DNA from: Limibacter armeniacum | GTDB lineage: Bacteria > Bacteroidota > Bacteroidia > Cytophagales > Flammeovirgaceae | Length of the DNA: 64,000 nt | Direction: 5' to 3' | Assembly (NCBI RefSeq): GCF_036880985.1 | Contig: NZ_JBAJNO010000006.1 | Location: 148,503 to 212,502, forward strand | Shown: piece after piece, positions 8,961 through 17,000 of the stretch | Position numbering within the stretch: the stretch's first letter is position 1 | Layout: the number at the start of each line of letters is the position of its first letter | Position numbers and translations under genes: made by a program | The notes under the pieces: generated by a model | What the model was told of the DNA's origin: nothing | Seen by the model: the letters and a program-made list of their open reading frames with translations, nothing else | The model's database searches: none

Positions 8961-10760
8961 CTAAATTTTTCTGACAAAGTCCATTAGGTCTTCTTCCTTA
9001 TTTAGTCCAACTTTTTTGCGTATTCGGTAACGTGTCATATTAGCTGACTTGGTACTGATATTCAGCATTTGGGCAATTTCCTTGGTAGAGAGGTTAATAC
9101 GCATATAGGCCAGGAATCGGATATCGTTGTCTGTAAGTTGGTCGTAGTGCTCATTTAGTTTGGTAAAGAAGTCAGGGTTAACTTGCTCAAATTGAATCTT
9201 GAACTGTTCCCAATCTTCATCCATTGTCAGGTTACCACTGATTTGCTTTATGACTGGCTTAAGCTCATAGCTGGGTCTTTCTTCTCTGATTACATCCTGA
9301 ATGGTTTCCTTCACCTGTTGTAAAACCTGATTCTTATTCAAGAGGTATAGCGAAGCAGATGCTAACTCCCTGTTTTTCTCATCCAGATCATTTCTGTATT
9401 TAGCTTTTTGAAGCTCCCGTATTTTTTGTTCGGCATAGTAGCTTTCTTCCAGCCTTAACTTCTCAATCTCATGCTTTTCTATCTTCAGCAGGTTGAGTTT
9501 TTTCTGCTGCATCAGTACCCTAAACCTGAAAAAGAGCACTAGCAACAGTAGTACAACTGCAATGACTGCAATAACCATAAAATAAAGCTGCTTTTCCTTC
9601 AGGGCGTTATCCTTTTGTAGCAACTCGATTTCCTTGTCTTTCAGTCGGGTTTCGTATTTCTTTTCCAGTTCGGAGATTTTCAGCATCTTTTCCTCATTGT
9701 AGATACTGTCTTTAAGGGCAACATATTGGGTATAGTCTTTTGCAAAGGCAACATAGTCTTTTTGGAGTGTATCAATACTTGCCAGGTTACTGTACACACG
9801 CATGGCATTGACAGGTTGCAATAGTGGAATAGACTCCCTTAATAAGGCTTCGGCTTTATCCAGTTTTCCAGTCTTGGTATAAAGGCTGCCCAAACCCGAA
9901 TTGACAATTGCCAAAGTGTTCTGATCCTTATGTTGAATGAGCTTTTCTTTGGCTGCCAGATACACTTTTTCAGCTTTCTTGTATTGCCCAAGGTCAATGT
10001 AGGTGCTGGCTATATTGGAAGCTACACTGGTCTGAACCCTTATAACGCCTTCCTTGTCAAGGATCTCCTGAGCCTGAAGCATAAACTTTAAAGCCTGTTC
10101 ATGCTCATTTTGCCTTTGCATCAGTAGGCCAAGGTTATTGTAGACCAACCCTTCTGAATGAAGGTCTTTGTGCTGCTTGAACCCACTTAATGCCTTCTGG
10201 TAATATTCGTAGGCTTTTTCATTTCTTTCCAGCAAATCATATACACCACCAAGGGCATTATAACCATGTGCTTGTGAAATGGAAGGGGGAAGTTCTTCCT
10301 GTATCTTGAGGGATTCGATCAGGTAATCCAGCGACTGGTCCAGGTTATTAAGCTTATTATGAATAAGTCCCAAGACATAATAAGCCTTTGCCAGTTGGGG
10401 ACGTGAGTTTGACTTCTCAAAGATTTCAACAGCTTTAAGGGTCAACTCATTTCCGATCTTGTATTTACCCAAATAGGAGTAATAGGAAGTCAGTTTGATG
10501 TAAAAGTTTCCCTTGTTTACTTCATTTGAAAAATGGATGTCACTTTTTCTGAGACTGTCGTAATACGTTTCGCGGTTATCTATTTGACTTACAGCTAACG
10601 AGTTTAATATACTATCCAACACTTGAAGACGCAGAGCATCGTTAGGTAATGCGTTTACCTGATCAACTGGAAGTTTGTTAGCGGTTCTTTCAGGTGTTGT
10701 AGCGAGACAATTGAAAGTGTAGCTGATGAAAAAAGTAGTAAGTAGAAAGTAGTATTTCAT
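8961..10760 (-). CDS. TPR-transmembrane-HTH regulator
   Basis: A 599-residue protein with an N-terminal signal peptide (to about residue 20), TPR repeats from about 85 to 345 (motifs such as YNALGGVYDLLERNEKAYEY at 167-186), one membrane helix at about 392-412, a charged coiled coil to about 470 and a C-terminal LuxR/GerE-like helix-turn-helix near 540-599 (LSTKEIAQMLNISTKSANM). This arrangement is common in Bacteroidota: periplasmic TPRs probably sense a ligand or partner, while the cytoplasmic HTH acts on DNA; how the signal passes is not established. It is a single-gene unit with its own terminator. Target genes cannot be told from the window. Confidence 0.8.
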   Translation of the reverse strand: MKYYFLLTTFFISYTFNCLATTPERTANKLPVDQVNALPNDALRLQVLDSILNSLAVSQIDNRETYYDSLRKSDIHFSNEVNKGNFYIKLTSYYSYLGKYKIGNELTLKAVEIFEKSNSRPQLAKAYYVLGLIHNKLNNLDQSLDYLIESLKIQEELPPSISQAHGYNALGGVYDLLERNEKAYEYYQKALSGFKQHKDLHSEGLVYNNLGLLMQRQNEHEQALKFMLQAQEILDKEGVIRVQTSVASNIASTYIDLGQYKKAEKVYLAAKEKLIQHKDQNTLAIVNSGLGSLYTKTGKLDKAEALLRESIPLLQPVNAMRVYSNLASIDTLQKDYVAFAKDYTQYVALKDSIYNEEKMLKISELEKKYETRLKDKEIELLQKDNALKEKQLYFMVIAVIAVVLLLLVLFFRFRVLMQQKKLNLLKIEKHEIEKLRLEESYYAEQKIRELQKAKYRNDLDEKNRELASASLYLLNKNQVLQQVKETIQDVIREERPSYELKPVIKQISGNLTMDEDWEQFKIQFEQVNPDFFTKLNEHYDQLTDNDIRFLAYMRINLSTKEIAQMLNISTKSANMTRYRIRKKVGLNKEEDLMDFVRKI

Positions 10761-10931
10761 GGTTTAAATCACTCACAAAGATGTTGATTTGTTCATAGAT
10801 AGTATTGTAAAAATAATATTGTGAACGGTAAATACAAGTCAGGCTTTATAATAAAGAAAACTTATCAACTTATCAGCTGATTGAATCTACTGTATAAGAC
10901 TTTGAAGTTGAGTGCGTTGGGCTTTTAAAGT

Positions 10932-10965
10932 AAAAAAGCCCCACAAACAAGCAGTTTGCGGAGCT
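10932..10965 (-). terminator. Terminator of the PepSY/TonB receptor operon
   Basis: A 12-bp stem with two G-U pairs (AGCTCCGCAAAC with GTTTGTGGGGCT on the minus strand, plus coordinates 10937-10965) followed by six T residues. It starts 17 bases after the PepSY stop codon. Confidence 0.85.
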
Positions 10966-10981
10966 TCTGGATTAGTTGGTA

Positions 10982-12121
10982 TTATGATGCTAAAGCTTTC
11001 TTTTTGGTTGGTTTCTTTTTCTTTCTGCGTCCCCACCAAATTATAAATCCTGTGATTGGTAAAGAAGTCGCAATCAGACCGGTTAAGAAAGTTGACAGTT
11101 TACCAAATTGTCCCCACCATTGTCCCATATGCAATTGCCAAACGACATTCTCGGTTTTTTCATGATGCAGATACTTCTCATCTACCGTTATCTTTTCTCC
11201 TGAATACCTATCAAAAATACTGATGTCGGCATTTTCGACACTTTTAAGTCCTACTTTTCCTGTAGTAAAGACATAGGCACCAATCTTTTGAAAGCTAGGG
11301 TTCCAAGTGCTGATTTCAGCTTTATCGGGATGCTCTTCTTCCAAAATCTTATAGGCAAAAGGAACCATATCTAATGATACTTGTGTGGAATCCATTTTTG
11401 GAAGTACCTCTTCCAGATGCGCTACATCACCACCTGTTGCTTTTACAGTTAGGTTGGTTAACCCTGGGAAGAAGATGATCAAACCTGTTACGCTTAAAAC
11501 CAGACAGAGTACAAGCGAGTAGAAACCCAGTACGTTATGCAGGTCGTAATTAAGTCGTTTGAACTTGGCGTCCCACTTGATGGCAAAACTGGCTTGCCTT
11601 GTTGATTTCGTCCATTTCTTTGGCCACCATAAAACAAGTCCTGTGATACTGCTTATGACAAAGATGATGGTTGAGATCGCTACTACCCAATGTCCTGCTT
11701 CACCTGCAAGGAAAGAAGCATGCAAATGGGCTGTTACGAAAAAGAAGTAAATGGAATTGTCCTTTTTCAGAATCTCGCCAGTGTAGGGATCCATATAGAT
11801 CATGGACAACATTTTCTCTTCTCTGCTGAATGCCCTTAGGCGAATACTTCTTTTAGGGTCATTAAAAAACACATATTCCGAGATCATATACTTCGGATAA
11901 AGTGCTTTTATGTTTTTATCTATTTCTTCAGAGGTAATGCGTTTTTCTCCTACCGTTTCAACATATTTGGCATCACCTGCTGTAAAGTCCATGATTTCAT
12001 CACCATAGACAATGATAGTTCCTGTTAGGCATACAAATATGACAATAACTGAACTGATAAGACTTGGCCATAAGTGCAGCCAATCGATCACTTTTCTGAC
12101 TTTTGATTTTTGCTTTCCCAT
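10982..12121 (-). CDS. PepSY-associated transmembrane protein, iron uptake linked
   Basis: About 379 residues, inner membrane. It belongs to the PepSY_TM family: helix 1 just after the start (SLISSVIVIFVCLTGTIIVY), a large periplasmic loop with PepSY segments (one around YMDPYTGEIL), further helices around HWVVAISTIIFVISSITGLV and FYSLVLCLVLSVTGLIIFF, and a last helix before a Lys/Arg-rich tail. Conserved histidines in the helices suggest haem or metal handling; relatives next to siderophore receptors are thought to reduce ferric siderophores (family knowledge, not shown here). The start is set at the ATG giving MGKQKSK; an in-frame GTG 42 bases upstream lies in a hairpin and is less likely. 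It follows the TonB receptor by 71 bases, same operon. Confidence 0.85.
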   Translation of the reverse strand: MGKQKSKVRKVIDWLHLWPSLISSVIVIFVCLTGTIIVYGDEIMDFTAGDAKYVETVGEKRITSEEIDKNIKALYPKYMISEYVFFNDPKRSIRLRAFSREEKMLSMIYMDPYTGEILKKDNSIYFFFVTAHLHASFLAGEAGHWVVAISTIIFVISSITGLVLWWPKKWTKSTRQASFAIKWDAKFKRLNYDLHNVLGFYSLVLCLVLSVTGLIIFFPGLTNLTVKATGGDVAHLEEVLPKMDSTQVSLDMVPFAYKILEEEHPDKAEISTWNPSFQKIGAYVFTTGKVGLKSVENADISIFDRYSGEKITVDEKYLHHEKTENVVWQLHMGQWWGQFGKLSTFLTGLIATSLPITGFIIWWGRRKKKKPTKKKALAS

Positions 12122-12139
12122 TGTAATAAAATGAATAAG

Positions 12140-12170
12140 CGGTCTGAGAGGAAAGCTCCTCACCAGACCG
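12140..12170 (-). promoter_or_regulatory. Intercistronic hairpin between TonB receptor and PepSY gene
   Basis: Outer stem CGGTCTG/CAGACCG (12140-12146 with 12164-12170) and inner stem GAGG/CCTC (12148-12151 with 12158-12161). There is no proper T-run, so it is not a clear terminator; it may be an mRNA-stability or processing hairpin. It shares a GGTCTGGTGA-rG core with the hairpin upstream of btuB. Confidence 0.55.
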
Positions 12171-12192
12171 CAAGACTAGGGTTTTTTAAGTA

Positions 12193-14526
12193 TCAGAATT
12201 TATATGTGAAGTTGATGACAAAGTTTCTAGTCTTCTGTGGCTGTGCCCAGTAGCTGCTAGCCCAATATTCCTCATCTGTAAGGTTGTTCAGCTTAACACC
12301 GATGCGGTATTGTGGCTGGCTGTAGAACAAGGATGCGTTTAGTACAGTGTAAGCAGGGATAGTAAAAGTGTTGGCGTCATTCAGGAACGCATCGCTTACG
12401 TGGTTACCACCAAAGCCCAGTCCAAGACCTTTTACCTTGCCTTCCTGAATCTGGTAGCTAGTCCAGAAGTTAGCCGAGTGCTCAGGCGTTGAGTATGGAC
12501 GATTGCCCTCTATGTCTTCCGCAGCCTTTGTGTATTCACTGTCGTTGTAGCCATATCCCGCCACAATGTTCCAGCCTTCAACCGGATTGGCGATCAGCTC
12601 AAACTCAAATCCTTTACTGTTTTGTGTACCATCCTGTACTGCATTGAAAGCACCAATATTGTCATTGTCAGGAATGCTTCTTACAATGTCCCTAACCGTG
12701 ATATCATAGTAGCTTAACGTAGTGCTCAGCTTGTTGCCGAAAAGTTGAGATTTTACACCAGCTTCCAGTTGAGTCGCATGCTCTGGCTTGAATACGATCG
12801 TGTTGTTATCCGCTGTCGTTTCAGGTGCTACGTTCTTGAAGCCATCCATATAGTTGGCAAACAGTGATACCTTTTTCTCAATGACCTGATATACAACCCC
12901 CAACTTTGGTGAGAATGCTGTCTGTTTGAATTCATCCGTCAGGTTTTCAAAGTGGTCAACACGAAGGCTGGCCATCACTGAAAGTGCATCTGTGATATTC
13001 AATACGTTTGAGACATAAGCACTGTATGTGTTGTTCTGTCTCTTGTATCTCAAGAATGGGTCAGTTTCTGCAATAGTCGCTTCATATTTCTCCTGATTGA
13101 TATCCACATCAGGATCGTCGTGACTTACAGTATCATATACAAATCTTACCCTGCGGTCAGAAGTATTTAGCTGGTGGTAGTCCAAACCTGCTAGTAACTT
13201 GTTGGACATATTGCCAATCTTGAACTGCCCGATAAAGTTCTGCTGAACCTGAGTAGAGTTGAAGTTACTGACAATGTTCATCGGCATACGTCTCACCTGA
13301 CTGTTGTCTAGGAACGTTAAGAACAGGTAGTTGGCGTTGTTGTCCGTATTAGCCGTTGATAGGTTGGTAACAGAAGTCCACTTGGGTGAAATTTTGTAGG
13401 TCGCTTTTGCAAAAACGTTGAATACATTCGCCTCACTTTGCAGTTGGTCACTTCCGTAAGAATGCTCAAAGCTGTAGTCCAGCTCATCGAAGTTGGTAGC
13501 TGTTACACCACCACTGATGCCGAAATAGTTACTCGGTCTGTTAGTATGGAAAAGCTCCGCTTCTATATTCAGGGTTAGCTTGTCATTGACTTTGTATACC
13601 AAGTTAGGGGCAACAGACCATGACTTCTGACGGCCGTGATCCTGAAAGCTGTTTTCATTGTGTTTTGCCACATTGACACGCAGCAAAGCTGTCTTGCTTT
13701 CATTGATTGGTGTATTCAAGTCAGCGGTAAAACGTGACAGACCGAAGCTGCCAGTAGAGTAGCCAACGGAACCACTTAGTCTTTGGTGAGGCTGTTTTGT
13801 TACTTTGTTGATCAGGCCACCATATGAAGTATATGTCGAACCAAACAGCGTAGCAGATGGACCTTTGATAACCTCAATTCGTTCAAGATTGGAAGGGTCT
13901 GATAGGGTTACATAGTTGGTCGCCATACCGTTTCTCATCGCAATGCCGGTACTGAAACCACGCATGTTTACGCTTAGTCCAACACCTCCTGAACCGACAC
14001 CTTCTACTACACTGTTGATGCCCGGTGCATTCTGAACTGCTCCGTGAATATCAGTAGTTAGTTGCTCTTCCATCAATGCGCTTGAGACCACAGAATAGGC
14101 TTGAGGATTTTCAAGATAAGAAAGAGGTAGTCTTGCAATATAATCAGACTGTTTATCCTCAAATTTGTTGATTCTGTGATCTGTAATGGTGATCTCATCC
14201 AGCTCACGGCTGCTTTCCTGAAGTGTAATGCGTTCAACTTCAGTGGTGGTTCCTTCTGTGATTTGTACAGACTTGTATTGTGTCTCCAAACCGACAAAAG
14301 AAACTTTTAATGAGTAAGAACCCACCGGAATGTTGTTGATCTGGAAATGTCCGTCAGCGTCTGTGACAGTGCCCATTGGTGTATCTTCAAGGATTACATT
14401 GATATACACAGCAGGTACTCCATCAGCGGTTTGGATATTTCCTTTCAGGTTTCCTTTTTGGGCAATCGTAAAAGCAGGCAATGCAAATAGCATAAAGAGT
14501 ACTCCCAGTAAATGTTTTAGTCTCAT
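12193..14526 (-). CDS. TonB-dependent siderophore-type outer-membrane receptor
   Basis: 777 residues. Signal peptide (to about residue 23, TIAQ), then a carboxypeptidase-D-like regulatory domain at about 25-105 (GNLKGNIQTADGVPAVYINV), a plug domain at about 130-240 (RIEVIKGPSATLFG, the classic end of the plug) and a 22-strand barrel that ends in the aromatic residue Phe (NFVINFTYKF). The overall layout matches FhuA/FecA/FpvA-type ferric-siderophore receptors. Neighbours support this: a PepSY membrane protein follows in the operon and an AraC-family regulator of the PchR type is divergent. The exact siderophore cannot be read from sequence. Confidence 0.9.
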   Translation of the reverse strand: MRLKHLLGVLFMLFALPAFTIAQKGNLKGNIQTADGVPAVYINVILEDTPMGTVTDADGHFQINNIPVGSYSLKVSFVGLETQYKSVQITEGTTTEVERITLQESSRELDEITITDHRINKFEDKQSDYIARLPLSYLENPQAYSVVSSALMEEQLTTDIHGAVQNAPGINSVVEGVGSGGVGLSVNMRGFSTGIAMRNGMATNYVTLSDPSNLERIEVIKGPSATLFGSTYTSYGGLINKVTKQPHQRLSGSVGYSTGSFGLSRFTADLNTPINESKTALLRVNVAKHNENSFQDHGRQKSWSVAPNLVYKVNDKLTLNIEAELFHTNRPSNYFGISGGVTATNFDELDYSFEHSYGSDQLQSEANVFNVFAKATYKISPKWTSVTNLSTANTDNNANYLFLTFLDNSQVRRMPMNIVSNFNSTQVQQNFIGQFKIGNMSNKLLAGLDYHQLNTSDRRVRFVYDTVSHDDPDVDINQEKYEATIAETDPFLRYKRQNNTYSAYVSNVLNITDALSVMASLRVDHFENLTDEFKQTAFSPKLGVVYQVIEKKVSLFANYMDGFKNVAPETTADNNTIVFKPEHATQLEAGVKSQLFGNKLSTTLSYYDITVRDIVRSIPDNDNIGAFNAVQDGTQNSKGFEFELIANPVEGWNIVAGYGYNDSEYTKAAEDIEGNRPYSTPEHSANFWTSYQIQEGKVKGLGLGFGGNHVSDAFLNDANTFTIPAYTVLNASLFYSQPQYRIGVKLNNLTDEEYWASSYWAQPQKTRNFVINFTYKF

Positions 14527-14635
14527 TGCTTAATTATATTATTAGATAATTGTTATTTATAATCAGTCTAAATAAATTGACAGCGCAAAATTAGCTATAT
14601 AAGCAAATGACCATTAACGCGAGAGGTATTTTTTA
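14527..14635. promoter_or_regulatory. Divergent promoter region of the iron-uptake genes
   Basis: This 109-bp AT-rich gap serves the receptor (minus) and the AraC regulator (plus). A loose inverted pair TTAGA (14542-14546) and TCTAA (14567-14571) resembles Fur-like half sites. Near the AraC start, ACGCgAGAGG (14617-14626) and ACGCcAGAGG (14639-14648) form a direct repeat of 22-bp period, the spacing expected for an AraC-family dimer site. Binding is inference only. Confidence 0.4.
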
Positions 14636-15640
14636 ATGACGCCAGAGGGATTGATTATGAAAAGCATATTCAAAAGCAGTATTTATCAGGGGGGAATAGT
14701 GCAGAAATCGTATGAACAGGATTTCAAGCAGAAAGATTTTTTTTGTGAGAAAAAGCTCTCTTCACCATATAATATAGCAGAAGGATTTACCCGTGTCATT
14801 CAGATGGATGGCATCGAGATCGAGCATAGGGACTTAAATCTTAAAGAGGCACATCAGGTGAAGGTAGCCCATGATTTTCCATTCCTGAAGATGCATTTTG
14901 AGATGAAAGGAATGTCCTCGTTCGTCAGGAATAATAAGGGAAGTATGGATGCGCTAATACCTGCTGGTACCCACCAGCTGATGTACTTTCCGGAGGTGAA
15001 GGGTACTTTATCCTATCCTTCGGGTCATCGTTATACGCTGGAAGTGAAATTGGCAGTCTGTTACTTAAAGAAAATATTCGGAGAGGATTTGTCGCTCATT
15101 GAAAAGTTTGGGGTAAAGGTCGAGCAGGATCAGCCAGTTAAGTTGGGAGAGTGTAGTCGCCCGATTTCACCTGCCATGATGCAGAACATTATGGATATTA
15201 TTCACTGTCCGTTGGTGGGAGTTAGCAAGAAAGTATTTATTGAAGCCAAGTTGATGGAGTTGTTGATCTTACAGATTGAACAGTCCAAAGTGCCTGAAGC
15301 CGAAAAGAAAATATGGAAAGGCGAGGATATTGATAAGTTGCATTTTGTAAAGGATTACCTGAACCAGCACCTCGATCAGCACCTATCAATGGACGACTTG
15401 GTTCGTGAATCCGGACTTAACAGTTATAAGCTGAAAAAGGGGTTTAAGGAGCATTTTGGCAATACCGTTTTCGGGTACTGGTCTGACATTAAACTGCATA
15501 AAGCCAAACAGATGATTGTGGATGAAAACATTTCAATCACGGAGGCTTCTTTTATGATCGGTTTCAAGAATCCTCAGCATTTTACTGCGGCATTCAAGAA
15601 ACATTTTGGCTATTTGCCTAGCGCTTTAAAAAGAGGGTAG
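14636..15640 (+). CDS. AraC-family transcriptional regulator (PchR-like)
   Basis: 334 residues. The C-terminal ~100 residues carry the two AraC HTH motifs: LSMDDLVRESGLNSYKLKKG and ISITEASFMIGFKNPQHFTA, with the usual Phe-Gly-x-x-P end (HFGYLPSALKRG). The N-terminal part is a ligand-sensing domain of the PchR type. Divergent from the siderophore receptor, it probably activates it when the iron-siderophore is present. The start is uncertain: GAGAGG lies 9 bases before the ATG at 14636, and AGAGGGA lies 7 bases before an in-frame ATG at 14657; the second start would leave both copies of the 22-bp direct repeat outside the coding region. Confidence 0.88.
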   Translation: MTPEGLIMKSIFKSSIYQGGIVQKSYEQDFKQKDFFCEKKLSSPYNIAEGFTRVIQMDGIEIEHRDLNLKEAHQVKVAHDFPFLKMHFEMKGMSSFVRNNKGSMDALIPAGTHQLMYFPEVKGTLSYPSGHRYTLEVKLAVCYLKKIFGEDLSLIEKFGVKVEQDQPVKLGECSRPISPAMMQNIMDIIHCPLVGVSKKVFIEAKLMELLILQIEQSKVPEAEKKIWKGEDIDKLHFVKDYLNQHLDQHLSMDDLVRESGLNSYKLKKGFKEHFGNTVFGYWSDIKLHKAKQMIVDENISITEASFMIGFKNPQHFTAAFKKHFGYLPSALKRG

Positions 15641-15683
15641 CTATTTATTTCAAAAAAATTGCTTTTCATACTACAATTAAATT

Positions 15684-15853
15684 CTTCATTTTTTCCTTGA
15701 TGAAAAAATGAAGCAAAAAAAATCAAGGCTTTGAAGAATTTGCCTAATTTTAATCTGTATAAGCTGAAAATTCCACAACTCGCTACGCTCAAACAAAGGA
15801 ATTTTCTTAACACCTATCACAGATTAAAATTTTAACGACAATTCTTCAAGGCC
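15684..15853. repeat. Nested inverted repeat, REP/MITE-like candidate
   Basis: Between convergent genes. A first hairpin has a 12-bp stem (CTTCATTTTTTC at 15684-15695, GAAAAAATGAAG at 15702-15713). Next, three nested pairs fold one long arm back on itself: GGCTTTGAAGAATT (15727-15740) with AATTCTTCAAGGCC (15840-15853); AATTTTAATCTGT (15746-15758) with ACAGATTAAAATT (15819-15831); GAAAATTCC (15766-15774) with GGAATTTTC (15798-15806). The apex holds CAACTCGCTACGCTCAAACA. This could be a dispersed palindromic repeat or a structured RNA that also ends both transcripts. A short frame inside it is not a credible gene. Confidence 0.7.
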
Positions 15854-15919
15854 GTTTTTAATACTAACCTGAAAATCAGATAAGTGAGTGTTATCACGAA
15901 ACATAAATTCGTAATAACC

Positions 15920-16996
15920 TTAATAAAACAACAACTCATTTGGAATAACGCCTACCTTAAAGGAATCAACCTTGGCTCCGTTTTCTTCATAACGGAATAC
16001 CCACCCTTTCTGCACATAGTCAATGGCATCCGTTACATAAATACGGCGGTCGTGTGGGTTGTAGCCCAATCCATAAAACAACCTTCCATTTTCAGGGATA
16101 ATGGGATTTTCTTCCAGTTTGTCTGTATCAATCTCGTGCTTGAATACCCCACCATTTAAGTAATAGAGTACAGTGCCACTACCATCAATTCTCAAGCGTG
16201 ATGGGTTGGAGGCAGCTTCATTAGAAAATGACATGTTCTTTCTGATGGTCATTGTTTCAGGATCTACCTGTACAAGGGCAGGTGTAGCCCCGATCAAATC
16301 CCCAAAACAAAGTACCCATACCTGATTCAGGGCATCGACCTGTATATCAATAGGGCCATTAGGTAGTGCAAGACTGTCCACTACCTGATCGGTTGTGCCA
16401 TCTATTTTCAAGAGCAGTTGTCCACCTTCACGGCGGCTGTCAAAGACGGTACGGGTTTGGGTCATATACACATGGTTGTTTACCCTGACCATTTTTTCTG
16501 TCCAGCCTGAGGTAGGAACGGTTTTGATCAGTGAGTCAGCTGCTAAATCCAAGACATAAAAGTGATCAGCATAAAGATCAGTAACATACCCTTTTTTCGA
16601 GGAGAGTGGCAACAGGTAACGCGGACTGCTTTTGGGAATGTTGATGCGCCCTTGCCATTCCATGTTATAAGGGTTTACCACTTCTATTCTTGCTGAGTTA
16701 TTAATCACGATATACCCCTTACCATTATGTAGTAGCATCGACTGTGCAACATTGCCCAGCTCAAAGCCATTTTTCTGTTTGAAAACACTTTCAGAAACCT
16801 GTTTTGTTTCAGGGTTGAAGTGGGTCACGGTGCCGTAACCCCAATCAAAGTTTCCCTCATTGACTACATAAATCCCATTAGGGTAATCCCCTGAGGCTTC
16901 ACCCAAATCTGTAAGTGGGAGAGAGTCTTCTACTTCATTGCACCCAAGATGGAAAATAAGGGATAGTAAAAAAATAAGTACGAGTCTGTTAGTCAT
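15920..16996 (-). CDS. BtuG-like beta-propeller lipoprotein (B12 uptake)
   Basis: 358 residues. Lipobox LIFHLGC at the end of the signal peptide, so a lipoprotein, probably surface exposed. The mature part is a YncE/DUF5074-type seven-bladed propeller (blade motifs such as GIYVVNEGNFDWGYGTVTHF and GYVTDLYADHFYVLDLAAD). In gut Bacteroides, BtuG of this family binds cobalamin at the cell surface and hands it to BtuB. The gene starts 4 bases after the BtuB-like receptor stop and is the last gene of the riboswitch-led operon, which supports the same role here. Binding is inferred from family and context. Confidence 0.78.
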   Translation of the reverse strand: MTNRLVLIFLLSLIFHLGCNEVEDSLPLTDLGEASGDYPNGIYVVNEGNFDWGYGTVTHFNPETKQVSESVFKQKNGFELGNVAQSMLLHNGKGYIVINNSARIEVVNPYNMEWQGRINIPKSSPRYLLPLSSKKGYVTDLYADHFYVLDLAADSLIKTVPTSGWTEKMVRVNNHVYMTQTRTVFDSRREGGQLLLKIDGTTDQVVDSLALPNGPIDIQVDALNQVWVLCFGDLIGATPALVQVDPETMTIRKNMSFSNEAASNPSRLRIDGSGTVLYYLNGGVFKHEIDTDKLEENPIIPENGRLFYGLGYNPHDRRIYVTDAIDYVQKGWVFRYEENGAKVDSFKVGVIPNELLFY

Positions 16997-17000
16997 GTTT

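Noticed and set aside
12122..12163. GTG start of the PepSY protein
   Set aside because: Lies inside the intercistronic hairpin; the downstream ATG is followed by the usual basic, then hydrophobic N terminus.
15610..15813. Minus-strand 67-codon open frame between AraC and BtuG-like genes
   Set aside because: Lies in the nested inverted repeat and overlaps the AraC end; its reading reflects the palindromic DNA rather than a protein.
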